Below, in pieces: positions 17,217-26,893 of a DNA stretch of 64,000 bases; positions within the stretch are counted from its first letter, which is position 1; each line of letters opens with the position of its first letter. The translations under genes were made by a program, and so were the position numbers. The notes under the pieces were generated by a model. It made no database searches. It was not told the DNA's origin and saw nothing but the letters and a program-made list of their open reading frames with translations. The stretch is from Candidatus Obscuribacterales bacterium (GTDB lineage: Bacteria; Cyanobacteriota; Vampirovibrionia; Obscuribacterales; Obscuribacteraceae). The stretch is taken from contig JAIETF010000070.1 of assembly GCA_019745415.1 (NCBI GenBank), forward strand, positions 1 through 64,000, given 5' to 3'.

Positions 17217-18569
17217 CTATTTAGCTTCCTGCAGCGTCATATGTTTTTCAATGAAGTCGGTAGTTACATCACCGGCGGCAAAAACAGGATGGGCGAGCAC
17301 TTCTTGATGGAAAGGTATAGTCGTCTTGATACCGGTCACGGCATATTCATCAAGAGCCCTTTGCATGCGCTCGATTGCCTCTTGACGATTACGCCCCCAG
17401 GCAATCAATTTGCTCACCAAAGAATCGTAGTAGGGCGGAATAACATAACCGGGATAGCAGTGGCTATCGACCCGAACACCAGGTCCACCCGGAGCTATAT
17501 AGGCATCCACCCGACCAGGAGAAGGTAGGAAGTTGCGAGCCGGGTCTTCGGCATTTATGCGGCATTCGATAGCATGGCCCGAGAACTTAACGTCTTCTTG
17601 CTTGAGAGAGAGTTTCTCGCCGGCAGCTATACGAATCTGTTCCTTAATCAGGTCGCATCCGGTAATCATTTCGGTGACCGGGTGCTCCACCTGGATACGT
17701 GTATTCATTTCCATGAAATAAAAGTCTTGTCCGGCTAGAATGAATTCCACCGTGCCTGCGCCTTCATAGCCTATTTCCTGAGCGGCAGCCACTGCGGCTG
17801 CACCCATGCGAGCGCGCAATTCAGGAGTGAGGGCCGGGCTGGGAGATTCTTCAATCAATTTCTGGTGCCGTCTTTGCACCGAGCAATCGCGCTCACCCAG
17901 GTGAATACAATTGCCATAGCTGTCAGCCATGATTTGAATTTCAACGTGTCTAATTGGACGCAAATATTTTTCTATATAGACGCCGCCGTCGCCGAATGCA
18001 GCAGAAGCTTCGCTGCGAGCCGAGTTAAGAGCATTCTGCAGCTGGCCGGCATCTGAGGCAATGCGCATGCCGCGACCGCCACCACCGGCGGTTGCCTTGA
18101 TGATGACAGGAAAACCGATTTCCTTGGCTAATTTCTCAGCCTCAGCATCGTCGTTTATCAAGCCGTGGCTGCCTGGTACAACCGGTACACCGGCTCTGCG
18201 CATACTTTCACGAGCCGTAGATTTGTCGCCCATCGAACTGATGGCATGAGCACTAGGACCGATAAACTTGATATGATGCACGCCGCAAATTTCGGCAAAG
18301 TTTGCTTTCTCAGAGAGAAAACCATAGCCTGGGTGGATAGCGTCTGCACCGGTAACCACGGCAGTAGAAATTATCGCTGGAATATGCAGATAACTGCGCA
18401 CGCTTTGGGGCGGACCGATGCAATAAGCTTCATCGGCTAGTTTGACGTGCAAAGACTCAGAGTCGGCTTGAGAATAAACCGCCACAGTTCTAATGCCCAA
18501 TTCACGGCAAGCCCTAATTACTCTCAGGGCAATCTCGCCGCGGTTGGCAATCAGTACCTTTTCAATCAT
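17217..18569 (-). CDS. accC: Biotin carboxylase subunit of acetyl-CoA carboxylase
   Basis: ATP-dependent carboxylation of the biotin on AccB, the first half-reaction of fatty acid synthesis. The 450-residue protein starts [22 protein letters not shown], the conserved N terminus (here quoted in part: [12 protein letters not shown]). The ATP-grasp glycine loop [36 protein letters not shown] (metal and catalytic residues) and the C-terminal [12 protein letters not shown] are all present and intact. It follows accB directly (eight-base gap) on the minus strand in the order efp-accB-accC. The carboxyltransferase genes accA and accD are not in the window. Confidence 0.96.
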   Translation of the reverse strand: MIEKVLIANRGEIALRVIRACRELGIRTVAVYSQADSESLHVKLADEAYCIGPPQSVRSYLHIPAIISTAVVTGADAIHPGYGFLSEKANFAEICGVHHIKFIGPSAHAISSMGDKSTARESMRRAGVPVVPGSHGLINDDAEAEKLAKEIGFPVIIKATAGGGGRGMRIASDAGQLQNALNSARSEASAAFGDGGVYIEKYLRPIRHVEIQIMADSYGNCIHLGERDCSVQRRHQKLIEESPSPALTPELRARMGAAAVAAAQEIGYEGAGTVEFILAGQDFYFMEMNTRIQVEHPVTEMITGCDLIKEQIRIAAGEKLSLKQEDVKFSGHAIECRINAEDPARNFLPSPGRVDAYIAPGGPGVRVDSHCYPGYVIPPYYDSLVSKLIAWGRNRQEAIERMQRALDEYAVTGIKTTIPFHQEVLAHPVFAAGDVTTDFIEKHMTLQEAK

Positions 18570-18577
18570 TGTTTAGA

Positions 18578-19114
18578 TTAGCCTTTCGGATCCACTAAGA
18601 AGAGTGTTTGACCGTATTCGACAGTGGTACCGTTCTCAGCACAGATTTTGACAATCTTGCCGCTCACTTCGGAAGGCAGATCATTCATGAGCTTCATGGC
18701 TTCGATAATGCAGACTGTTTGTCCGACTGAAACGCGGTCACCGACTTTAACAAAGGCAGCAGCTGTGGGCGAGGGCGACTGATAGAAAGTGCCCACCATA
18801 GGCGAAGTAATTGCCACTGTGTTGGCGGAGCTGGCTTCTTCAGCCACCGGTTCCGGTTTCTCAACCTTGACTGGAGCAGGCGGTGCAGCCGCAGCCGGCG
18901 CCACAGGAGGAGGAGTGCCATCGATTCCACCATTATGGTGAAGAGGAGGCATTGGTCTCATGTCTCTCGGCAGAGGAAATTCGATAGTGCCAGCCAATTG
19001 CTTTTCTTTCTTGACTGTTATGCGCTGATCACCGAACTCGATTGTAAGCTCGGTCACATCAGTGGAGCTGACAATACCGAGGAGCTCCTTTATTTGTTGC
19101 AAATCTATTTTCAC
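18578..19114 (-). CDS. accB: Biotin carboxyl carrier protein of acetyl-CoA carboxylase
   Basis: Carries the biotin that shuttles carboxyl groups between AccC and the carboxyltransferase. The N-terminal helix ([13 protein letters not shown]) is followed by an Ala/Pro-rich linker (roughly residues 60-105) and the biotinyl domain, with the biotin Lys in [14 protein letters not shown] place the start at the GTG at 19114: AGGGA lies seven bases before it, and the protein then begins [10 protein letters not shown] as in relatives. An in-frame TTG at 19159 would add 15 residues and abut the efp stop. It is translated between efp and accC and is very likely in one operon with them. Confidence 0.93.
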   Translation of the reverse strand: MKIDLQQIKELLGIVSSTDVTELTIEFGDQRITVKKEKQLAGTIEFPLPRDMRPMPPLHHNGGIDGTPPPVAPAAAAPPAPVKVEKPEPVAEEASSANTVAITSPMVGTFYQSPSPTAAAFVKVGDRVSVGQTVCIIEAMKLMNDLPSEVSGKIVKICAENGTTVEYGQTLFLVDPKG

Positions 19115-19159
19115 GATTTTTCCCTGAATTGACTCGAAAGCTGAAGCGGTAAGTCTCAA

Positions 19160-19720
19160 TTAGACCCTGGTCAAATATTTACGGCTTCTGGTGTCGACCT
19201 TGATTTTGTCGCCCACTTTGACGTGAAAAGGCACAGTGATGGTGGCACCGGATTCAAGGGTGGCTGGTTTGCCACCGCCCGAACTGGTGTCGCCTCTTTC
19301 ATCAGGAGCAGTTTCGGTAACTTCCAGTTCTACAGTGTTGGGCAATTCCACACCGATGACCCGGTCGTTATAACGAAGGACAGTAATACCTTCGAGACCC
19401 TCTTTCATGAATTCGACGGTAGAGCCAATTTGTTGAGCGGTCATGTCCATCTGTTCGAAGTTGACCTGGTCCATCATGGTGTAATTTTCACCACTTCTAT
19501 AAAGATATTGAAATTCCGATTTCTCAACGTTGGCAGTGGGCAGCTTTTCGCCAGCTCTGAAGGTCTGTTCAAGCACGTTGCCGGTCTCTACATTTTTCAG
19601 CTTGGTTCTAACAAATGCCGCACCTTTACCCGGTTTGACATGCATAAATTCAACAACTTGCCATATACCGTTGTTGTATTCGATGGTGACGCCGGTACGA
19701 AAATCGTTACTTGAAATCAT
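19160..19720 (-). CDS. efp: Translation elongation factor P
   Basis: Relieves ribosome stalling at polyproline stretches, binding between the P and E sites. The 186-residue protein has three beta-barrel domains. The tip loop VKPGKGAAF carries a Lys at the position modified in many bacteria; no modifying enzyme is in view. Domain III ends KVDTRSRKYLTRV, the expected signature. The ATG at 19720 has GGGAAG upstream and gives the normal family length, so the in-frame start at 19765 is rejected. A factor for Pro-rich proteins fits this genome, which encodes long Pro-rich tracts (for example in the gene ending at 38854). Confidence 0.95.
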   Translation of the reverse strand: MISSNDFRTGVTIEYNNGIWQVVEFMHVKPGKGAAFVRTKLKNVETGNVLEQTFRAGEKLPTANVEKSEFQYLYRSGENYTMMDQVNFEQMDMTAQQIGSTVEFMKEGLEGITVLRYNDRVIGVELPNTVELEVTETAPDERGDTSSGGGKPATLESGATITVPFHVKVGDKIKVDTRSRKYLTRV

Positions 19721-19896
19721 AACTTCCCAAATTGCTCCAGTATGCTCTGCGCGCGACAACGACAAAATGTAGTCAAGAAGAATCTCGACTTAAGAGGAAT
19801 GATTCTAACATCCATATAGGAGACCTTTCTTTTATTGCAAACGGTTGCAAACTAATTGTGCCAAAGGTGGAAAGCGCCAAAGTCTGGGCTCGCCAC

Positions 19897-19905
19897 TGAT
19901 ATAAT
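19897..19905 (+). promoter_or_regulatory. Extended -10 promoter for valS
   Basis: CTGATATAAT contains a perfect TATAAT (19900-19905) preceded by TGA, the extended -10 form, which needs no strong -35. Transcription would start near 19912, giving a leader of about 70 bases that includes a small upstream ORF. Confidence 0.45.
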
Positions 19906-19932
19906 CGGGCTTCCAAGAGAAAGGACAGCTTA

Positions 19933-19989
19933 ATGCTGAGGCTCTTGCAGCGGTCCAGCCAAGAAGATCGAAGGAAAGTTAATGACTAA
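19933..19989 (+). CDS. Possible 18-codon leader ORF overlapping the valS start
   Basis: ATG at 19933, preceded by AAGGACAG, opens a frame of 18 codons (beginning MLRLLQRSS) that ends with TAA at 19987-19989, overlapping the first codons of valS in another frame. It has one Val codon only, so it is not a classical valine attenuator. Its overlapping stop could couple translation to valS. The frame and the ribosome binding site are seen; expression and function are inference. Confidence 0.3.
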   Translation: MLRLLQRSSQEDRRKVND

Positions 19990-22702
19990 CAGTTTGGACA
20001 GTAAAGTGAACAGTAAAGATGATTCTAATAAAAATAGCTCAGCCTATTTGCCGGTTGAGGTAGAGAAGCGCTGGACCGAATATTGGCACGAGAACAAACT
20101 CTTCGATTTAGATGTGCATCCTGACAAGCCGCGCTTTTCAATTGCCTTGCCCCCGCCCAACATTACAGGGAATTTACACATGGGCCATGCCCTGAACGGC
20201 ACTTTGCAAGACGTGCTCATCAGGCTAAAGCGTATGCAGGGATATAACGTGCTCTGGCAACCAGGCACAGACCATGCTGGTATTTCAACCCAGATGGTAG
20301 TCGAACGAAAACTGAAGGCCGAAGGCAAAAACAGACATCAATTAGGACGCGAAGCTTTCATTGAAAAGGTCTGGGAGTGGCGCAACCAATACGGCAACCA
20401 GATCATGGCGCAGTACAAGAGTCTGGGCGTTTCTTTCGGCTGGGACCGGGTCGCCTTTACAATGGACTCGAGCTATGTCAAAGCCATCTACAAAGCTTTC
20501 GTCACCCTCTACAAAGAGGGCTACATCTATAGAGGCAATCGTGTCACCAACTGGTGCCCACGCTGCCTCACTTCGCTTTCAGATCTGGAAGTCGAGCATG
20601 AAGAAACCAAAGGGCATCTCTTCTGCATAAAGTACAAGCTGCAAGACGGCAAGGGCGAGCTCACAGTTGCCACCACCAGACCCGAAACTTTGTTTGCCGA
20701 CGTAGCGGTGGCGGTGCACCCTGAAGACGATCGCTATAAGTCATTCATCGGCAAATCAGTGCTGCTGCCCCTTACCGGCAGAGCCATTCCGGTTATTGCC
20801 GATAACTATGTAGAGCGCGATTTTGGAACGGGCTGTCTAAAAATTACGCCTGCCCATGATGCCAATGACTTTGAAGTTGGTCAACGCCACAATCTAGAAA
20901 AACCAGTGGTCATCGACCAACACGGCAAACTCATGCAAAGCGATTTGGTGCCCGAATTTTTGCATGGCAAAGAAAGATTTGCCGCTCGCAAAGAAACGGT
21001 TGAAGCTTTGAAAGAAGCTGATTTGCTTGCCGAAGAAAGAGAATATGTCAATGGCGTAGGCCATTGCGAACGTTGCAACACAGTTATCGAGCCCCTGCTT
21101 TCAGATCAGTGGTATCTGAAAATGAAAGAGCTTGCCGAGCCAGCCATTCAGGTGGTGGAAGAAAACAGAGTGCAGTTCATCCCGGAACGCTATTCTTCCA
21201 CTTATTTAGATTGGATGCGCAATATCAGAGATTGGTGTATCAGCAGACAACTCTGGTGGGGACACCGCATTCCTATTTGGACCTGCCAGAAATGCGGCAC
21301 TGTAGACGCCTTTGAAGAAGCACCGGCAAGTTGCGGCAAATGCGGCGCCGGTGACTCCGAGTTGAAGCAAGATGAAGACGTGCTCGACACCTGGTTTTCG
21401 TCGGCGCTTTGGCCCTTTGCCACCTTAGGCTGGCCCCAAGATACAAGAGAATTGAAACTCTTCTATCCCACCACTGTGCTTTCCACCGCCCGTGAAATCA
21501 TCAATCTCTGGGTGGCGAGAATGATTTTCATGTCGATGAAGTTTCTCAAGACCATACCTTTCAAGCATGTCTTGGTGCACCCTGTCATTCAGACAGCAGA
21601 CGGCAAGCGTATGTCTAAGTCGAAGGGCAACGCTATAGATCCGCTCGATATGATCGCCAAATATGGTGCCGATGCAAACCGCTTCTGGTTCACATCGGTA
21701 GGCATTAAGGGCGATCAAGATGTTCGCTTCAGAGAAGAAAAGCTGGACGAGTATAAACGCTTTGCCAACAAACTTTGGAATGCCGGTCGCTTCACCTTGC
21801 TGCAACTGGAGGGTTTCGAACCCAAGGGCATCAATACTGAAAAATTGACCTTGGCTGACCGGTGGATCTTGCACCGCTACAATGTCACACTCGATCTGCT
21901 AGCTATGTATTTTGCAGACTACGACTTCGACAATGTGGCACGCACAATCCACGAATTTACCTGGGATTGCTTCTGCGATTGGTATCTAGAAATAGCTAAA
22001 ATTCAACTAGCTAAAGAAGCCAATGGCGGCGAGGGCGGTCAGACTAAAGCAGTATTACATACGGTGTTCGAAGGACTCTTGCGCGCCTTGCACCCAATCA
22101 TGCCCTTTATCACCGAAGACCTCTGGTCTAGAGTGCCTAAATCAAGCTTCTTCCCGAAAGACTTCCAGTCGATAATGTTCGCTCCCTATCCGCGTCCCGA
22201 TGAAAATTTCATCGACGATGAATCGGAAGAGAAAATGGAATTTCTCATCAGAGTGATTCGTTCCATTAGAAACATCAGACAGACCTATAACGTGCCGGCT
22301 TCAGCCGATGCCGAAGTGATGATCACCTGCCAGGATGAAGACGAAATGCAGACCTTGGCGACAGGCAGTGAATACATCGAAAGGTTGGCCAGGGTCAATC
22401 CCCTCGATATTTCGATGGATTGCACACCACCCCAGATGGCAGCCTGCGAAGCAGTCTCTTCCGTGAATATCTATGTACCGCTGGCCAAATTAATTGATGT
22501 CGGCAAGACCAAAGATAAACTCAATCAGAGACGCCAGGCTCTTGAAAAAGAAATGGCCAAAGTCAATCAAATCATCGGCAATGCCGACTTCAAGTCGAAA
22601 GCTCCCCCCGAAAAGGTAAAGGCAATAGAAAGCCAGAAGGAAGATCTAGACAAACAGTTGGCTTCAATTGATTCGCAACTGGCGGTTCTAGATAAGAGCT
22701 AG
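19982..22702 (+). CDS. valS: Valyl-tRNA synthetase
   Basis: Class I aminoacyl-tRNA synthetase charging tRNA-Val. The HIGH signature is HMGH at residues 66-69 within PPPNITGNLHMGHAL, and the KMSKS loop is KRMSKS at 542-547. A CP1 editing domain (TTRPETLFADVAVAVHP) that removes threonine is present, as are a zinc-type Cys cluster (CxxC twice near 432-455), the anticodon-binding domain and the C-terminal coiled coil (KDKLNQRRQALEKEM) that contacts the tRNA elbow. Length (906) is normal. The ATG at 19982 follows AAGGAAAG by eight bases. Confidence 0.97.
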   Translation: MTNSLDSKVNSKDDSNKNSSAYLPVEVEKRWTEYWHENKLFDLDVHPDKPRFSIALPPPNITGNLHMGHALNGTLQDVLIRLKRMQGYNVLWQPGTDHAGISTQMVVERKLKAEGKNRHQLGREAFIEKVWEWRNQYGNQIMAQYKSLGVSFGWDRVAFTMDSSYVKAIYKAFVTLYKEGYIYRGNRVTNWCPRCLTSLSDLEVEHEETKGHLFCIKYKLQDGKGELTVATTRPETLFADVAVAVHPEDDRYKSFIGKSVLLPLTGRAIPVIADNYVERDFGTGCLKITPAHDANDFEVGQRHNLEKPVVIDQHGKLMQSDLVPEFLHGKERFAARKETVEALKEADLLAEEREYVNGVGHCERCNTVIEPLLSDQWYLKMKELAEPAIQVVEENRVQFIPERYSSTYLDWMRNIRDWCISRQLWWGHRIPIWTCQKCGTVDAFEEAPASCGKCGAGDSELKQDEDVLDTWFSSALWPFATLGWPQDTRELKLFYPTTVLSTAREIINLWVARMIFMSMKFLKTIPFKHVLVHPVIQTADGKRMSKSKGNAIDPLDMIAKYGADANRFWFTSVGIKGDQDVRFREEKLDEYKRFANKLWNAGRFTLLQLEGFEPKGINTEKLTLADRWILHRYNVTLDLLAMYFADYDFDNVARTIHEFTWDCFCDWYLEIAKIQLAKEANGGEGGQTKAVLHTVFEGLLRALHPIMPFITEDLWSRVPKSSFFPKDFQSIMFAPYPRPDENFIDDESEEKMEFLIRVIRSIRNIRQTYNVPASADAEVMITCQDEDEMQTLATGSEYIERLARVNPLDISMDCTPPQMAACEAVSSVNIYVPLAKLIDVGKTKDKLNQRRQALEKEMAKVNQIIGNADFKSKAPPEKVKAIESQKEDLDKQLASIDSQLAVLDKS

Positions 22703-22737
22703 GGCGCTTTGCCGGTCTAAGCCACTCGAATAATTTT

Positions 22738-23667
22738 CTATTGATTCAAAACAGCTTCCACTGTTTTGGATTCCATTTGCTGCCCACCCTCGTCAGGCAC
22801 CCGCCCGCCAAGAAAGATGGCGCCTTCGGGCAATACGATTGCGCTATGACCGACCCGCGCTTCGTGCAGCTGTCCGGCCACAAAGTACTTTTCTGTAACC
22901 GGGTCGAAAACTTCCACTGTGCTGACTAAGTCACCGGGAGCTTCATGAGCCAGATTGCCGATACCACCGCTGACCAGAATCTTACCGCTGGGCAGTCGGG
23001 TCAAAAGAAAGTCACGTCTGAATAAAGCCATTTTGCCGACAACTTTGATAGTGCCTCTGCGTGCATCAAAAAGTTCGACCTCAAGTGCCGGCGCATTGCC
23101 GGTGGTGATACCACCGAGAATCAAAACCCGACTGGCATCTACATTTATCATGCGATGCTCTATCCTGGCTTGATGTAAATTAGGCCCGGGTAAAAGTTCG
23201 GAACGGATAAGATTGAAGAGATAGGTCTTTGCAGTCGGTGATTCTGATAGACGATCAAGACGACCAAAAGAACCGCCGCCCAATAAAGTCATCTCCTTAC
23301 CATAAGCGGCAGCGGCAAAATTCCGCAAAAATGGCATAACTCTGACCACCCGGGCAATGTATTCATCGGCAGCCAGATCATCCATGAGCCAGCTTTCTTC
23401 ATTGGGACTATACATACCGTTGCCCAGGGACCGACCCGCCAAAACCACCTTAACCACACCGGTATAGGGTTGATCTTTCTCGGTCAGATCGACATCAAGC
23501 CCCATTAAATCTTTGGTCTTGAGATCTGAGGCATTGTAGATTTCAGAATAGTAATCGAGTCTCTTCTTTGCCACTACCTGCGGTTTAGAGTCGCTGCAAG
23601 CCGATATTGAACAAAGCAAAAAAGCCATGAACGAAAGAGGCAATAGAGCCGAACCGAGCGCTGTCAA
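22738..23667 (-). CDS. Kelch-repeat lipoprotein
   Basis: A 309-residue predicted lipoprotein: a hydrophobic signal segment ending in the lipobox SISAC (Cys near residue 24), then a domain with kelch-like units such as GGSFGRLDRLSE, HRMINVDASRVLILGG, ARRGTIKVVGKMALFR and GKILVSGGIGNLA, which would form part of a beta propeller. Only three or four blades are visible, fewer than a complete propeller. The start is uncertain: no ATG lies before the signal, and a TTG at 23667 is the only ordinary start; upstream codons RRF make a better n-region but have no accepted start codon. Ligand or enzyme activity is unknown. Confidence 0.65.
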   Translation of the reverse strand: MTALGSALLPLSFMAFLLCSISACSDSKPQVVAKKRLDYYSEIYNASDLKTKDLMGLDVDLTEKDQPYTGVVKVVLAGRSLGNGMYSPNEESWLMDDLAADEYIARVVRVMPFLRNFAAAAYGKEMTLLGGGSFGRLDRLSESPTAKTYLFNLIRSELLPGPNLHQARIEHRMINVDASRVLILGGITTGNAPALEVELFDARRGTIKVVGKMALFRRDFLLTRLPSGKILVSGGIGNLAHEAPGDLVSTVEVFDPVTEKYFVAGQLHEARVGHSAIVLPEGAIFLGGRVPDEGGQQMESKTVEAVLNQ

Positions 23668-23728
23668 GAATCGTCGAATTTTGCCTATACCCTGCCTTAA
23701 CTAAGAGACCTTTTGCTATTGTATTGCA

Positions 23729-25747
23729 ATGAATAGGCTTAAGAAACTAAAGGTACGCTTCTTTAAATGGTTCTTCCAAGGAATGAACCAGAAAGGGCTT
23801 CATGCCAAGCCGGACTCTTGGTGGAAAGTCATGTGCCTGGTCGGCACAGACTATTTTTCATCTATGGGCTTTCAACCTTCAATTTCATTTGCAGCGGCTG
23901 GCTACCTAGCACCTTTAGCCACACTCAATTTGATCATCCTAACTCTATTCGGCGCCCTACCGACCTATTTTTTAGTCAGTAAAGAAAGCCCGCACGGACA
24001 GGGAAGCTTTGCTATCTTTGAGCGACTTTTGAAAGGCTGGACAGGAAAAACTCTTGTCTTGGTTTTATTAGGTTTTGCCTTCACCGACTTCGTCTTTACT
24101 ATCACAATGTGCGCCGCCGACGCCACCGCTCACATCGTGGAGAATCCTCTTACCCCGTCAATTTTTCAAAATAGACTGCTTACCACTCTGCTTTTGATCT
24201 TGAGTCTCGGCCTCATATTCATAAAGGGTTTTTCTGAAGCAATCAAGGTCTCATTTTTTCTTGTCGCCTTTTATCTGGCGGTCAATACTGTAGTGATAAG
24301 CGTATGCCTGAGCAAGTTGCTAAGTTCACCGGTGCATTTCACTGAATGGTTCAACCATCTGCACCAAGAACATGGCTCGTATCTGGAAATGTTCAAGACC
24401 GCCGCCTTGGTCTTTCCCCAATTAGCCTTGGGTATGTCAGGCTTTGAGACGGGTGTGGCGGTAATGCCCTTGGTTAAGTCGAATACTCAAGGTACAGCAC
24501 AAACAAGCAAGTCAAATGAAGACTCTTCATCAGATTCTGCCGACAAATTAGACGCCGAAAAAGAAGAAATTGAAGAAAGCGAAGAAGATCAGGAAGAGAA
24601 AGAAAGAGCTTGCCTTCCCGGACGAATCGCCAACACTCGCAAGCTGCTTTTGACAGTGGCCCTGATTATGTCTGTCTTTCTAATGTTAGGCAGCCTCACA
24701 ACCACCTTACTCATTCCCGCCGAACTTTTTCAGCCCCATGGTAAAGCTGATGGTCGAGCCTTAGCTTACTTAGCCCATCTTTACTTGGGCGAAGGCTTCG
24801 GCACCATATACGATATCGCAACCATTCTTATACTCTGGTTTGCCGGAGCCTCGGGCATGGCGGCTCTTCTTAGTCTAGTGCCGCAATATCTGCCCCGTTA
24901 TGGTATGGCACCCGATTGGGCTAAAGCTAGACGTCCTCTAGTAGTCTTCTTCACCCTGGTTTCTCTCATCGTCACCGTGGCATTCAAAGCCGATGTAGAC
25001 AAGCAAGCCGGAGCCTTCGCCACTGGTCTTTTGGTGATGATCACCTCAGCGGCTGTAGCAGTGACCACCTTGGTCTGGAAACAAGGTTTATGGAAGCGCT
25101 TAGCCTTTTCAGCAATCAGTCTTGTTTTTGTCTACTCGTGCTTTGCAGTCATGTACGATCGCCCTGACGGTCTCATTATTTCACTGCTCTTTATTGCCAC
25201 TGTCCTTTTCACATCTTTTGTCTCTAGAGCGCTTCGCTCTACCGAATTGCGCATAGGCGATGTAAAACTAAATAGTCGCGCCCTGCGCTTTATAAATGAC
25301 TCTTGCCAGCAAGACCTGGGCGTTGTGAGAATACTCGCCCATCGACCGGGACCAAGGAGCTATAAAGAAAAAGAGCTGGAGGCAAGAGAAACACACAGCA
25401 TTCAAGATCCGGAAGGTGACTTCATTTTCTTTGAAGTACAAGTGAAAGACGTTTCCGAATTTATCGACGAGCATCTTGAGGTAAAAGGCAGAACCGTGGA
25501 CGGCTATAAAGTCTTGCGTGCCGAAAGCCCCTCGGCAGCGAATGCCATAGCGGCGCTTCTTCTTCATATTAGAGATGTGACCGGCAAGGTACCCCATGTC
25601 TATTTCGAATGGACCGAAGGAAATCCCTTGTTTTATGTGCTCAAATATATTCTCCTGGGAGAGGGTGAAACAGCATTTCTGACAAGAGAGATACTAAGAC
25701 AGGCCGAACCGAACAAAGATAAGAGACCCAAAGTTCATGTTGGCTGA
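23729..25747 (+). CDS. APC-superfamily permease, KimA-like
   Basis: A 672-residue membrane protein with about 12 membrane segments in the first 500 residues and a cytoplasmic C-terminal domain. The N-terminal run GTDYFSSMGFQPSISFAAAG and SPHGQGSFAIFERLL resemble the KUP/KimA type of APC transporters; KimA of Bacillus subtilis imports potassium, while other family members carry amino acids, so the substrate is uncertain. An acidic Glu/Asp/Ser-rich insert (about residues 253-295) lies in a cytoplasmic loop. The C-terminal region (residues 510-672) is soluble. The upstream gap to the divergent lipoprotein gene is about 60 bases, too short for a c-di-AMP riboswitch. Confidence 0.65.
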   Translation: MNRLKKLKVRFFKWFFQGMNQKGLHAKPDSWWKVMCLVGTDYFSSMGFQPSISFAAAGYLAPLATLNLIILTLFGALPTYFLVSKESPHGQGSFAIFERLLKGWTGKTLVLVLLGFAFTDFVFTITMCAADATAHIVENPLTPSIFQNRLLTTLLLILSLGLIFIKGFSEAIKVSFFLVAFYLAVNTVVISVCLSKLLSSPVHFTEWFNHLHQEHGSYLEMFKTAALVFPQLALGMSGFETGVAVMPLVKSNTQGTAQTSKSNEDSSSDSADKLDAEKEEIEESEEDQEEKERACLPGRIANTRKLLLTVALIMSVFLMLGSLTTTLLIPAELFQPHGKADGRALAYLAHLYLGEGFGTIYDIATILILWFAGASGMAALLSLVPQYLPRYGMAPDWAKARRPLVVFFTLVSLIVTVAFKADVDKQAGAFATGLLVMITSAAVAVTTLVWKQGLWKRLAFSAISLVFVYSCFAVMYDRPDGLIISLLFIATVLFTSFVSRALRSTELRIGDVKLNSRALRFINDSCQQDLGVVRILAHRPGPRSYKEKELEARETHSIQDPEGDFIFFEVQVKDVSEFIDEHLEVKGRTVDGYKVLRAESPSAANAIAALLLHIRDVTGKVPHVYFEWTEGNPLFYVLKYILLGEGETAFLTREILRQAEPNKDKRPKVHVG

Positions 25748-25761
25748 GCAATAGAACCACT

Positions 25762-26850
25762 ATGAAAATACTAATAGCCGATAAAGACAATCAAGCGGTA
25801 AAGCTGCTTGACCTGATATTGAAAGAACTAAAGTTTGAACCAATCGTCTGCAATAGCGGTGAAGAAGCCTGGCGACGCTTCCAGTCCAATAATTTTCCGC
25901 CTGTTTTAATTATCGACCCCAACTTGCCAGATATTAGCGGCTTTGAATTGCTCAAGAGAGTAAGAGAAAGCAAACGCGGTAAAGTCACTTATGTGATTTT
26001 TCTTGCACCGCGAGGCCTAAGAGAAAATCTCATTGCCGCCTATAACGCCGGAGTCGACGACTACATAGTCAAACCCTTTTATGCCGAAGAGATGAAGGCG
26101 CGTCTGCGCTCAGCCAAAAGATTGGTTACCTTGCAGAGTAATTTGCTGGATAGGAACATCTTATTGGAAGAGATGGTCTATGCCGTCACCCACGACATGC
26201 GGACACCGCTCATCGCCATGGAAATGACCGGAAAGCAAGCCCAGGAAGGAATCTACGGCGATCTGCCCGAATCGTACAAGAAGATACTGAAAACCACTGA
26301 AGGTTCTTTGAAAGACTTACTTTCAATGGTAGACAATCTTTTGCGGGTAGCACGCTATGAAGCCGGCAAAATCGAAAGGAACACTGAACCGGTGGACCTT
26401 CTTAAGGTCTGCCAGGAATGCCTGGATGAACTGCGCCCCATATATGAAAAGAAGGGTCTCAACGTCAGACTCTTGCAAGACACCTTAGAAGTAAAACTGA
26501 CAATTGTGCGCCAAGATCTGAAGCGAGTCATTTTCAACCTTCTGGATAATGCCATAAAATTCACGCCGGCCCGAGGCTCAATCACTCTTTCAGTGCAAAA
26601 AGTGCAAGACAAGGTTATTGTCGGTGTGCAAGACAGTGGTCGGGGAGTACGCGCCGAGGAAGCGAAAGAACTATTCAACCGCTTTGCCAGAGCCAGCGGT
26701 GCCAGGCATGCACCGGGCACAGGTCTTGGGCTCTATATGTGCAGACGCATAATTGAAGCCCACGGCGGTATAATTGACTGTATTCCCCGCAAAAGCGAGG
26801 GAGAGGGAACCGGTACCACTTTCAGCTTCATGCTGCCGGTACAAAATTGA
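25762..26850 (+). CDS. Response-regulator/histidine-kinase fusion
   Basis: A soluble 362-residue signalling protein with the order receiver-HisKA-ATPase, i.e. a receiver in front of the kinase and no membrane or sensor segment. Receiver: acidic start IADKDNQ, phospho-acceptor Asp52 in LIIDPNLPD, and Lys in YIVKPF. Kinase: H-box His144 in THDMRTPLIAME, N-box NLLDNAIKFTP, G1 DSGRGV and G2 GTGLGLYMCRR, so all catalytic motifs are present. Such proteins usually relay a signal from another kinase to a further partner. It starts 14 bases after the permease stop and could be co-transcribed with it; a link to ion uptake is speculation. Confidence 0.88.
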   Translation: MKILIADKDNQAVKLLDLILKELKFEPIVCNSGEEAWRRFQSNNFPPVLIIDPNLPDISGFELLKRVRESKRGKVTYVIFLAPRGLRENLIAAYNAGVDDYIVKPFYAEEMKARLRSAKRLVTLQSNLLDRNILLEEMVYAVTHDMRTPLIAMEMTGKQAQEGIYGDLPESYKKILKTTEGSLKDLLSMVDNLLRVARYEAGKIERNTEPVDLLKVCQECLDELRPIYEKKGLNVRLLQDTLEVKLTIVRQDLKRVIFNLLDNAIKFTPARGSITLSVQKVQDKVIVGVQDSGRGVRAEEAKELFNRFARASGARHAPGTGLGLYMCRRIIEAHGGIIDCIPRKSEGEGTGTTFSFMLPVQN

Positions 26851-26891
26851 GAAGAGCAAATTTGAGTAGAGCAGACCTAAGTAGAATAAAT
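26847..26891. repeat. Three 15-bp degenerate tandem repeats at a stop codon
   Basis: TTGAGAAGAGCAAAT at 26847-26861, TTGAGTAGAGCAGAC at 26862-26876 and CTAAGTAGAATAAAT at 26877-26891. The first unit contains the TGA stop of the kinase gene, and the array ends just before the next start, repeating the pattern seen at 17019. Confidence 0.65.
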
Positions 26892-26893
26892 CA

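Noticed and set aside
23668..23728. c-di-AMP riboswitch before the KimA-like gene
   Set aside because: Only about 60 bases separate the divergent genes, too short for this riboswitch class.
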